64,000 nucleotides of DNA, taken from Moniliophthora roreri (taxonomy: Eukaryota; Basidiomycota; Agaricomycetes; Agaricales; Marasmiaceae). Position 1 is the first letter of the stretch. Each line of letters begins with the position of its first letter. Position numbers and translations under genes: made by a program. The notes under the pieces were generated by a model. The model was not told the DNA's origin. It was given only the letters and a program-made list of their open reading frames with translations, and ran no database searches. Below, one piece after another: positions 50,534-60,400 of this stretch. The stretch lies in the NCBI GenBank assembly GCA_001466705.2, contig LATX02000220.1, positions 124,001 through 188,000 of the forward strand, in the 5' to 3' direction.

Positions 50534-50900
50534 CATAGGATGCCCTTGACACAGAGGAATTTGGGGACAGGGTGGAAGGGTTTTAGATCTGTAGAGATGC
50601 AGATCCAAAACATGGCTAGACAGTATAGGGATAGGCAAATTGAAAAGTTGTATATGATGCTGATGTATAGGTATCCCGAGTTGGCACATAAATCCCCTTT
50701 GTTGTATTTATTGAGGGCTTTGAGAATCATGGTTGCGATAGCGAGAAAAGGTTTGAGTTGGACATATTGGAGGATGCCGCGTTTGAGGAAGAGGAAGGTG
50801 TAGGGGTTACTGATGTTGATTTCATGCATGATAAAGTTGATGGGGACGGGAGGGTCTTTGGTGGGACAACTGTGGAGAAGAATGAGGAGAGAGTGTTGGC
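50534..50900 (-). pseudogene. Inverted DUF300 fragment, decayed
   Basis: On the reverse strand this reads the DUF300 segment corresponding to about 42068-42433 of the intact gene: LLILLHSCPTKDPPVP, INFIMHEINISNPYTFLFLK, then the helix GYLYISIIYNFSICLSLYCL and FHPVPKFLCVKGIL. The changes (MREIDVSDPY to MHEINISNPY) are G-to-A on the coding strand. It starts exactly at the right end of the inverted-repeat element and stops abruptly near 50900. Confidence 0.8.
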
Positions 50901-51472
50901 TGCACATCCCAACTGCTAGAAACATTGTTTGCATTGAACCTCCCAAAGGCCAGTCATACCATTCGACATGACAGATGAGAGTATGGACATCTCTGCATCC
51001 AGAAATCCATGTCCATGTCTAGCAACAGGACCCTTGCCCTCCATGAATGGGTTATAACTTGGGTCCTATAATAAATCAAATTCTTTGTGGGCTCCATGAT
51101 GAGATAGATCCATACCGAGCAATACACTCTGATCTCTGACCAATGGTTCAGGTATCGTGATGTTGAGAGGTGAGGATGGGCTGATAGACAAGAACAGTGC
51201 AGTATCATGAGAGTTGGGATGATGTTCTGGGAGCAGTGGCTGGGGATATGATAGTCCAGGTGTGAATGAAAAAGTTGGTTCGAGCCTCTTCTGGAACCAG
51301 GTAGTGTTTTTAGCANTAGATGGTCTAAAGAGGGCTGCTCTTTTATTAGGACCACCTTCCTTTTGCCCAACGCCTTCACCTTATGCCACGTCCTCACATT
51401 GACCACCATCATAGGAGAAGTAGGGTTCAAACCCCGTGAAAGTTGTTCAATTGACTTTAAGTTGGTACTCAG
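50901..51472. other. Unclassified stretch across a gap
   Basis: A reverse-strand frame (51430-50954) spans the N at 51316 but shows no family feature, and continuity across the gap cannot be assumed. I cannot assign this stretch. Confidence 0.3.
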
Positions 51473-52237
51473 TCAAACACTGTACATGATTGGATCATCT
51501 CCACCATCCTCAAGTCGCTGTTCGATAGCAAGCAGACACCAAGAACGTCCAGCAGTTTTAGCCATATATCCATGTGAATCCACATCAGTGACGGGATTGT
51601 AACAACTTTTTCCACTACGAGTGAACCGTGTGTTGAACCAGGATACTGCATCAGGTTTGACTCTGTGCAACGATTTTCCCAATAGGTCATCAAAAGAAAT
51701 GGGCAATTCTTCTGTGTCTTGTATGCTATAGTCGAATATCTCATCATTGGGAGGCAGGAGGTTGTCGGTGTTATCGGAATTGGAAGGGGTGGAGCCTGCG
51801 ATAGTAGATGAAGTGGAGTTTTGCAAGCGAATGGGCCATATCTCTTCATCGCTACCAACCTTGGAGTATTTGCCGTCTTCATCACCAATCTCTATAGCAT
51901 CTATCGCGCCGTCATTTTCCAAAGGCTTCTGTTGCGAGCAATGGGTGCTCACCTTCTCCAAGTCACCATCTTCATGTTCATCAGCTCTGGATAATGACAT
52001 ATTAGTCCCTGCCAAATGTGAAGGTTTCCTTTTTTTACTTTCTCTAGGACTTGCATACGAGTTGCATGCCCACGCTCTGTCCACCGTACCAGCCAAACTG
52101 TGTTCTCTAGAGTGTGTAGTCGATATTTTGGGAGCTCGCAATGTACAAGGTCTCTTGAGTGAGTCTCGAGGATTTGGCAGATGAGCAGACCTCAAGCTAC
52201 ACAAAAATGATGGAACAGCGATGTGGCAAAGCATCAA
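51473..52237 (-). CDS. Hypothetical protein, 254 codons
   Basis: I do not recognise this protein. It starts MMLCHIAVPSFLCSLRSAHL, has a basic segment (SPRESKKRKPSHLAG), then an acidic stretch (IEIGDEDGKYSKVGSDEEIW) and ends near RSWCLLAIEQRLEDGGDDP. The composition is that of a soluble, possibly nuclear protein. Its length without stops in an AT-rich, decayed neighbourhood suggests it is or recently was coding. A second reverse-strand frame at 52591-52295 (98 codons, no motifs) lies just upstream and could be an exon of the same gene or chance. Confidence 0.4.
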   Translation of the reverse strand: MMLCHIAVPSFLCSLRSAHLPNPRDSLKRPCTLRAPKISTTHSREHSLAGTVDRAWACNSYASPRESKKRKPSHLAGTNMSLSRADEHEDGDLEKVSTHCSQQKPLENDGAIDAIEIGDEDGKYSKVGSDEEIWPIRLQNSTSSTIAGSTPSNSDNTDNLLPPNDEIFDYSIQDTEELPISFDDLLGKSLHRVKPDAVSWFNTRFTRSGKSCYNPVTDVDSHGYMAKTAGRSWCLLAIEQRLEDGGDDPIMYSV

Positions 52238-52599
52238 TGCTTTTCTTGTCTTGTTCAGAGGGGAAGGAGAAGGTAGTGGTGTGAAGAGCAGTGTTTAAAT
52301 GAGCGTCTCATTGCTCGGTGGTGTTATCATTTGAGCTGCAGGAGTTGTCTGCATCTGCGATGAAGAGCTTTCCATTGTGGTTACCAAGAGTTGGCCATGG
52401 CAGTAGGGATCTGGTCCTGGAATACAGTTAGATGGTGTCTGTAAATGCGCATATGAACATGAGATGAGCAGAGTGAAAAAAAAGAAACGCACCAATTTTT
52501 GATCCTGACTCAACGTTAGTGAGGCTATGATGCGACTATCGTGAATATCATTTGAAGCGAGGTAGAGTATGAACACAGGGTGTAGCACCATTGCAATGA

Positions 52600-52800
52600 G
52601 CCAAGCAAATTGCCTACATTGTTATTACAATGATTGCATTCAGTACGCTGATCAAGAATCTCATTGGAATGAAGACTCTTCCAAGTCAATCCATCCTAAT
52701 GGTGTGCCCATTGTAATGACACCAACAGTGTATCATGAAAACTCATATTAGGACTTCGTTTAAATGAACATAAGCATTATACACTACTTATTATTATTAA
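52600..52800. repeat. Array of CATT-NN-AATG quasi-palindromes (left)
   Basis: Several ten-base motifs of the form CATTNNAATG, or one base off, occur here, for example TCATTGGAATGA near 52659 and CATTGTAATG near 52709. The same motif recurs at 54280-54540 and in the two related copies. Repeated short palindromes are typical of transposase-binding subterminal regions; that reading is inference. Confidence 0.5.
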
Positions 52801-53543
52801 AATGAGATCCGTGGCAGGAATCCATTTGAATGCTTCTCTGTATTGTCTCAGCCATGAAACCCTCGGAGTCTAGGCCCAAATGGGGTAGAACAACAAGGAC
52901 AAGCAGTGGTGATGTGTCTCAAGTAGCCTGAGAGGGCACTGGGTGGGTTGCACTTGGGTTGTGCTGCAATAGGGCTGGTGTACATGCTCTTGAGCAGGTA
53001 AAGATAGAATTGGTGAAGCTGAGACAGACAGGATTGAATGTTGACTTGGTGCTGCTAGCAATGCTCTGGCCCTCTGATGACCTTCTGAATTGATGTTGAA
53101 TCCTGGATTACAGGCTTGTTCACGATGGGAAGAGGTATCATGTCATGAATTTAAATAATCAGGCATGCTGTTTTGTTGAATTTGGAGCCTGGTGCTATCC
53201 ACTGCATAGGGGAAAAATGTTTGCATTTGAAATAGCTTGCTCGGCAGATTTCTGGACATTGAACATTTAAGCCAAAAGCCAGGTGTAAGCCAGACTGAGA
53301 TAAGGAGTGGTTGGTTCAATCTAAAGGAAGAATTAGAGGTGATAGGTATCAAGAGTATTGAATGTGCACCATAGTGATCCAATGATGGCAAATCCACCAC
53401 CTCAACTTTTCAACCTCTTTGATTCTTCAATATGACCTCTCCAAATCCCAGAAGCCATGAAGCATGTCCTACAATCACCTCCAAAGAGTCCTGTAGGAAT
53501 GGATTGACTGAAAGAGAGGTTTGAAGAGACGGGAAGATCTTGT

Positions 53544-54667
53544 GTCCTGTCTTGATTGGCATCTCAGTGAGCAGATAGAATGATAATAAAGCACTCAAAA
53601 CACACCTGAGAATATGCTGAGCACTGATAAAACAGAATAATACTGATTTGACATTTTGGATGTGATAGTGTTTGACCTGATACTATCAAGGCATGAAAGT
53701 AGGGAAGAAAGAGTGAATGAAATCACCTTTGGCTTGTTCAGAGTGTTTGACCTTTTCATTAGACCATAATATGACACAGTAAACAAACTGTTTGACCTAC
53801 TCAATATGCCAAGTCAGGTAGTAGCCTTGTCTAAGGGTTTTGGAGTCGCAAAGGGTGAGGATAACAAAAATATGTTTCCGATTTCTGTTCTGACAAGCTG
53901 GAGTTTGGGCACTTAACTGGCGCTAATAGTGGAATTGTCCTCATTACTTGCTCCTCATTCTACTGTATGTACAACAGGTTGCCTTTGCTCTCATGTACTT
54001 ATTGTAGGTATGGAGTAGCACAAGCTGTTAGATGGATACTATCCCCACAGGCACTATTCCAAAACATACCAGGGGACATTACTGCTAGTACTTGTCCCGA
54101 AACTATTCAACATTCATCTGTTCTTAGAGAACCAGGTGAGTATCACAAGAGTTTATGTTTAACGTTTAGCTCTCATTAAGGCTGGGTGACCACAGTATCT
54201 ATTTATTTTTATGATTTTTTTGTATGTTGAAAATAGAATTTCGGAAAACTCCGATAATAATTTTTTGAGCTGCCAGAGATGGCCCGCATTCATTCAAATG
54301 CTTCTCTCAACATGTCATGTTAGTTTCAAAGCATTCCAATATAGGCTGTGGACAGTTTTTCGTACAGCAGGAAATCATTTGAATGACTATGAAAAATCAT
54401 TACAATGAACACTTATCAAACCGAAGGGCAGCTGAGCGCTTCAGAGCACCCATCATTGTAATGACATGCACCATGTGGAGGACACACTCAGTCATTGCAA
54501 TGGCTCCATGTGCTCTGCGCCTGAATCATTCCAATACCGCTACATGGACTCCTCAGAGTATAACCTCACCTCAGTTGTCAGAATCATCAGCAAAATCTGG
54601 AGACTGGTATAGCAGGTTAGCAGGGGAAATGATGCCTGATATGTGTTGCCTATGAGTCCGTTAGTAT
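53544..54667. repeat. Unclassified dispersed repeat, copy 1
   Basis: This 1,124-base interval aligns without indels to 60401-61524, and its last 753 bases to 58514-59266, with only scattered base changes. It contains short forward frames (53967-54179, 54211-54408, 54383-54655) shared by all copies, but none has a recognisable motif. The segment 54280-54540 holds at least seven CATTNNAATG-type motifs. It ends at the N at 54668, where the retroelement contig begins. Confidence 0.85.
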
Positions 54668-54668
54668 N

Positions 54669-55730
54669 TTGAATATATCTACCGACTCTCAGGAGGAACT
54701 AGATCCATTTCAACGATTACTACAAGGCCTAAAGAACAGCCCTCGATCGCCAAAAGTACAGACGGAAACAATGGCGGAAGATAAGAAACCATCAGGAAGC
54801 AGACCTAGGAGAGAAGAACCTGTAGCCGAAGAAGCAGTTATAGGCTCCGCGATGCCGGTACAGGTAGTTTCGGCGGTAAGAGAGGTAAAAGCCGCACTCC
54901 TAAGAGCCTTTACGGGATCACGAGGAGAAGCGAAGAGATTTCTGAGAGAAGTGCTGATTTATGTGGCGCTCAACCCAAAGGCATTTCCAGATGATAGGTC
55001 AAAGAAGCTCTTCCTTCTTTCATACATGACGGATGGGGCGGGAGAATTCTGGAAGAACGACAAAGCCGACCTTCTGCTGGCTTTTGACCCTGAAGCTGAG
55101 AAGGTGACGTGGTCGGAGTTTTTGGACGATTTCAGGACATCGTTCGAACCTCTTGATCCTGCCTTAAAAGCGCAGTTGGAACTCAAGGACCTGAAAATGA
55201 AGGAGAGGGCCGACGAATACACCTACCAGTTTATTTACCTTGCAAAGCAGACCGGATACAATGATGCGGCACAAATAGTAGCATTTAAACGGGGGTTACC
55301 GAAGAGCCTCATATTCAAAATTATGACAAGACCAGAGGGCGCCCCCACCACCATCAAGGATTGGATAAATGCGGCCATCATCTTCGATGAAAGCTATAAG
55401 CAGGCATTGGAGTACGGAAAGACCTGGGACGAAGAACATGGAGGAAAGAAGCAGAGAAGCTTTAGGAAGAAGGAAGATGTAGCCATCAAGCAGATCGGCG
55501 AAATCGACCGAAAGGAGTATATGTCGAAAGGACTTTGTTTCAGATGCGGAAGAGCAGGACACAGGATCAGGGATTGCCCGGACATGCCGAAGAAAGATGA
55601 ACAGAAAAAGGAAGAACCAAGGAAGATGACGAAGGAGGAAAGGTTCGCTAAAATCCGAGCCTTAGTAAACGACCAACCAAAGGAAGACAAGGACTTTCTG
55701 ATTGACTTAATGGAGCAAGAGGGTTTTTAA
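54669..55730 (+). CDS. gag: Gag-like capsid protein of the retroelement
   Basis: Gag forms the cytosolic particle in which the element's RNA is copied. The frame runs from the contig edge to TAA at 55728-55730; its first ATG is at 54771 (MAEDKKPSGSR), so the true start may lie there or before the gap. The central part resembles retrotransposon gag (FLREVLIYVALNPKAFPDD, then GEFWKNDKADLLLAF and TWSEFLDDFRTSFEPLDP). A single CCHC zinc knuckle, CFRCGRAGHRIRDC, lies near the C-terminus. Pol begins 17 bases after the stop in the -1 frame. Confidence 0.88.
   Translation: MNISTDSQEELDPFQRLLQGLKNSPRSPKVQTETMAEDKKPSGSRPRREEPVAEEAVIGSAMPVQVVSAVREVKAALLRAFTGSRGEAKRFLREVLIYVALNPKAFPDDRSKKLFLLSYMTDGAGEFWKNDKADLLLAFDPEAEKVTWSEFLDDFRTSFEPLDPALKAQLELKDLKMKERADEYTYQFIYLAKQTGYNDAAQIVAFKRGLPKSLIFKIMTRPEGAPTTIKDWINAAIIFDESYKQALEYGKTWDEEHGGKKQRSFRKKEDVAIKQIGEIDRKEYMSKGLCFRCGRAGHRIRDCPDMPKKDEQKKEEPRKMTKEERFAKIRALVNDQPKEDKDFLIDLMEQEGF
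55721..55727 (+). promoter_or_regulatory. Candidate -1 ribosomal frameshift site
   Basis: The heptamer G-GGT-TTT in the gag frame fits the X-XXY-YYZ rule for -1 slippage and lies directly before the gag stop TAA. The pol frame is the -1 frame and is open from 55706 through this site into pol without a stop. Slippage here would fuse gag and pol. I did not identify a downstream pseudoknot. Confidence 0.6.
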
Positions 55731-55747
55731 AACGGCGAACGAGGACG

Positions 55748-58512
55748 ATGGCTCCGCCGCCGGTCATTATTTCACACTTTGTACTAGCTAAACTGGATCG
55801 AAATTCTATGCACATTCCGCTCAAGTACAAAGTGGGAACGAAAGACATCGAAACAAAAGCCCTATTGGATTCAGGAGCGGGAGGGAGATTTATAAGTCCA
55901 GGTGCGGCCAGGACATTAGGAAAAAGATGGATACGACTACCGGAGAAGATCCGAGTGTTCAACGTGGATGGAACGGCCAACAAAACTGCATGGATCACAC
56001 ATGTAGTAGAATTGGAATTCCAAATTGCAGGAAAGGAGTTCAAGGAACACTTCATGATTTCGGGAATCGGCGACGAGGAAATCATTCTGGGACTTCCATG
56101 GTTAAGGCATCACAATCCTGTAATCGACTGGCAAACTGGAGAAATTCAGTTCCAGCCTCGTCGACGAATCCAAGTCAGGAGGTTCACAGGAGTTCTAGAT
56201 ACGTTGGAACCCGAAGTTCTCANGGCTCATCAACATCACACGGTGAAACGAGACATAGAGGAACTCGTCCCAGATTATTTACTAGGGTACAAAGATCGAT
56301 TCGAAAAAGGAAAAGCGGAGCGATTCCCGCCTTCTCGATCATACGACCACGCCATCGATCTTAAACCCGATTTCGTTCCCAGAAATTGCAAACTATATCC
56401 GTTGAGCCCGGTAGAACAACAAGAACAGGATAAGTTCCTTGAAGAGAACTTGAGGAAAGGATACATCAGGAAATCCAAGTCTCCAATGGCCTCTCCCTTC
56501 TTCTTTGTGGCAAAAAAGGAGAAGGGGGCACTTAGGCCGACGCAGGATTACAGGGAACTCAACAAAGGAACAGTGAAGAACGCCTATCCCCTTCCTCTAA
56601 TTTCAGAACTTCTCGATAAACTAAAAGGAGCCACTGTCTTTACGAAACTCGATCTAAGGAACGGATATAATAACGTTAGGATAAAAGATGGCGATCAATG
56701 GAAGGCAGCTTTCAAAACCAATAGAGGACTATTCGAACCAACTGTGATGTTCTTCGGGTTAAGCAACTCCCCTGCCACATTCCAAGCGTTCATGAACGAT
56801 GTTCTTTCCGACTTCATCGATGAAGGATGGTGTGTGGTGTACATGGACGACATTCTCATTTTTTCAAAAAAACCGGAGGAACACAGAAAACGAACGAAAC
56901 GGTTAATGCAACGTCTCAAAGATTACGACCTATTCCTCAAACCGGAGAAGTGCGAGTTTGATGTGACGGAGGTAGTATTCTTAGGAATGGTTATCAGGCC
57001 CGGATACATCGCTATGGACCCTGTTAAGCTCGCAGGAATAGCCGATTGGGAACCACCCCAGACCGTGAAAGGGGTTCGTGCATTCTTGGGCTTCGGAAAT
57101 TTCTATAGGAAGTTCATAGGGAAATACGCGCACGTCACAAGACCTTTGAACGATCTTCTCCAGAAGAACCGAAGGTTCAAATGGACGCCACAATGTCAAA
57201 TAGCTTTCGACCTCTTGAAAGCGAAATTTCTATTGGAACCAATACTCATCATGCCAGATGTTGACAAGCCCTTTGTTATAGAAGCCGATGCTTCGAAATG
57301 GGCTACAGGGGCGGTTCTCAGACAGAAAGGGGCAGATGGCGAATGGCATCCATGTGGATATTTATCAAAGTCGTTCTCCCCTGACGAACGGAATTACGAA
57401 ATCTACGATCGCGAACTTCTTGCGATTTATAGAGCACTTATGGAATGGCGCCACTACCTTATGGGAGGGAAGTTCAAGGTCATAATTCTCTCAGACCACA
57501 AGAATCTGACTTACTTCCGAACGGCGCAAAAGCTGAATCGACGTCAAGCAAGATGGAGTCTTTTCTTATCAGAATTCGATCTCGGATTAGTCCATGTGCC
57601 GGGGAAGTCCATTTCGCAGGCAGATGCTCTGTCAAGACGTAGTAACGAACAAGATGAAATAGACAACGACAACGAAGACGTGGTTGTCCTACCGGATCGG
57701 CTTTTTATTAGAGGAATCGATCTAGAACTGAAAAACGATATTGTGGAACGATTGGGCCTGGACGATTTTCATAAATCGGCTTTGGAGCAGTTATTGCACC
57801 AAGGCGTGCCGCCAATCAAGTCAGCGTTATCGGATTGGAAAATCGAGGACGACCTGCTTTTCTTCCAAAACCGAGTATATGTCCCAAATGACACCGACCT
57901 TCGACGACGCATAGTCCAATCAATTCACGAAACACCGGGTGTAGGACACCCAGGGCAATGGAATACCACGGAACAAGTACAACGGGATTTTTGTTGGCCT
58001 GGAATGGTCAAATTCATCAAGAACTTCGTCGACGGCTGTGCCACATGTCAACAGTCCAAGATCAATACACATCCTACACGAACTCCGATTCAGCCGATAC
58101 AGGCACCCCAGAATTCGTTTCCCTTTCAGGTATGCACCATGGATCTTATCACCGACCTTCCCGAATGTGACGGAATGGATTCTATTTTGGTTGTGGTGGA
58201 CCACTCATCTACGAAGGGGGTAATTTTTACTCCATGCACCAAGACAACGGATGCTACGAAAGTTGCGGAAATGTTAATCCAACATCTCTACAAAAGATTC
58301 GGACTACCAGACCGGATCATATCCGATCGAGACCCCAGATTTTCCGTGGAAGTGTTTCAGGAAATGGGGAAACAACTTTCCATCAAACATTCTATGAGCA
58401 CAGCTTTCCATCCACAAACCGATGGAGAAACGGAACGAGTAAACAGAGAGGTCGAAGTTTATCTCAGGATGTTCTGCACAAAAGAACAAACTAGATGGAA
58501 GGAATATCTTTC
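55748..58512 (+). CDS. pol: Pol polyprotein of the retroelement, 3' truncated
   Basis: Domains in order: aspartic protease with ALLDSGAGGRFIS (about residues 36-48); reverse transcriptase with KLDLRNGYNNVRI, FFGLSNSPATFQAFMND and the catalytic YMDDILIF (about residue 365); RNase H with FVIEADASKWATGAVL and YEIYDRELLAI; and integrase with an HHCC-type zinc region (GHPGQ...CATCQQSK), first Asp in CTMDLITDLP, second Asp in IISDRDPRF and Glu in TDGETERVNRE. The frame passes the N at 56223 without a shift, though bases may be missing there. It ends at the N at 58513 just after the integrase core, so any chromodomain and the 3' LTR are absent. Translation could start at 55748 or by frameshift from gag. 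Confidence 0.9.
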
Positions 58513-58513
58513 N

Positions 58514-60399
58514 AACTGGCGCTAATAGTGGAATTGTCCTCATTACTTGCTCCTCATTCTACTGTATGTACAACAGGTTGCCTTTGCTCTCATGTACTTA
58601 TTGTAGGTATGGAGTAGCACAAGCTGTTAGATGGATACTATCCCCACAGGCACTATTTCAAAACATACCAGGGGACATTACTGCTAGTACTTGTCCCAAA
58701 ACTATTCAACGTTCATCTGTTCTTAGAGAACCAGGCGAGTATCACAAGGGTTTATGTTTAACGTTTAGCTCTCATTAAGGCTGGGTGACCACAGTATCTA
58801 TTTATTTTTATGATTTTTTTGTATGTTGAAAATAGAATTTCGGAAAACTCCAATAATAATTTTTTGAGCTGCCAGAGATGGCCCGCATTCATTCAAATGC
58901 TTCTCTCAACATGTCATGTTAGTTTCAAAGCATTCCAATATAGGCTGTGGACAGTTTTTCGTACAGCAGGAAATCATTTGAATGACTATGAAAAATCATT
59001 ACAATGAACACTTATCAAACCGAAGGGCAGCTGAGCGCTTCAGAGCACCCATCATTGTAATGACATGCACCATGTGGAGGACACACTCAGTCATTGCAAT
59101 GGCTCCATGTGCTCTGCGCCTGAATCATTCCAATACCGCTACATGGACTCCTCAGAGTATAACCTCACCTCAGTTGTCAGAATCATCAGCAAAATCTGGA
59201 GACTGGTATAGCAGGTTAGCAGGGGAAATGACGCCTGATACGCATTGCCTATGAGTCCGTTAGTATTGTAACCACATATATAATACCCCATTACCATACC
59301 TTGAGAATACAATATGTGTTATAACCCCCATGACTATGAATGGGAGTTATAACCGTGGATATAACTCTGGTCATAACCCAGTTATAACCCCTCATGATGG
59401 CAATGGAAGGTTATAATGCTGGGTGTAACCAGAGTTGTAAACAGGGTTATAACCCTCTATTACAGTCAGAGGGCATTATAACACCAAAATCTCATTACAA
59501 GGCCTCAGGACAGTTGCTTCAGAATATAACAAGATATATATGATACAACTAATTTTTAGAATACAGCTACTTTTGTAGAGTACGGCTAATTTTGTAGAAT
59601 ACAAACAGTTTTAGCTAATAGTGATTCAATAACAAAAAAGCATACAAAGCGACAAGAAAACAGCAAAAACAATACAGTAAACTATGACTTATTCTCCACC
59701 CTCCTGTTCACTTTGTGAATCAAAGGATTAATTATTGTCTCCCAAGCATCCAGGCTCAGGAGACAAAAAATTTCTTGATGTTTTTTCCTGCCTACAAAGT
59801 ATCAGTACACGAATCGAAGGCAGTTTGTGTTAGCATTTTGAAAACGAAGAAAACACAAAAAAACTCACTGACGCGATGTGAATGGTTGACATCAACCCTG
59901 TCGTACCAAATGCACCTTTGGTTCCCACCCAGAATGTCATATCTGATGGGCCAGAAGGGGGACACTGGTCCATCAGATTTGATGTTAGAATTTTTTTCTG
60001 GCCACACACAGAAACCACCCTTGCATATCTCAAATAGTTTCGATAAATTTCCAGCTTGCTCACCAAGTCTTCAAGCTCTCACTGAAGTCCCTCTGCCCTC
60101 TCAGCTCAGCATTCCTCATACTGTATGTCATCACCTTTCAAGTTCTGTCGCTGTTGCCTCGGCATTGTCCCAACCATCAACCGCACAAATATTCATCAAC
60201 AGCCGCCTCTTGACATCGAACCATTGTCATCTTGCCTCAGCCAGTCCCGAGCACCCTTCCCTTTCTGGATTTATCGCCGAGATATCGAGTGTAGTCTTCT
60301 GTTTGCCGTTTTCTGGGATCAGTAAGTCATCCTTCAACTATATGATGTCCTCTGTGCTGAATTACATCAACTGCAGTCTACATATTTATTTGGGTGCTA
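58514..60399. repeat. Unclassified dispersed repeat, copy 2
   Basis: Positions 58514-59266 match the end of copy 1, and 59267-60399 match 61525-62275 of copy 3 as far as that contig goes. From 59267 to 59540 there is a dense array of TTATAAC and GTTATAA motifs in both orientations. On the reverse strand, 60066-59880 reads VSKLEIYRNYLRY, SNLMDQCPPSGPSDMTFWVG and TTGLMSTIHIAS before a GTGAGT donor, which may be an exon of an element-encoded gene. Relative to copy 3 it lacks 85 bases at about 59820. Confidence 0.75.
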
Positions 60400-60400
60400 N

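Larger units (their letters stand above)
54669..58512 (+). mobile_element. Ty3/gypsy LTR retroelement, incomplete
   Basis: Gag and pol occur in order, with protease, reverse transcriptase, RNase H and integrase regions, the order of Ty3/gypsy elements. No LTR is visible because the contigs end inside coding sequence at 54668 and 58513; there is another gap at 56223. The coding frames are free of stops and retain many CpG sites, unlike the repeats on either side, so this copy is comparatively young or has escaped the decay process. Confidence 0.9.

Noticed and set aside
47880..50540. Target-site duplication of the inverted-repeat element
   Set aside because: Flanks end in AAAGAC on the left and begin CATAGG on the right; no direct repeat longer than chance is present.
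54669..54770. Start of gag at the first base of the contig
   Set aside because: The first codon there is TTG directly at a gap; the first ATG is at 54771, so the true start is unknown.
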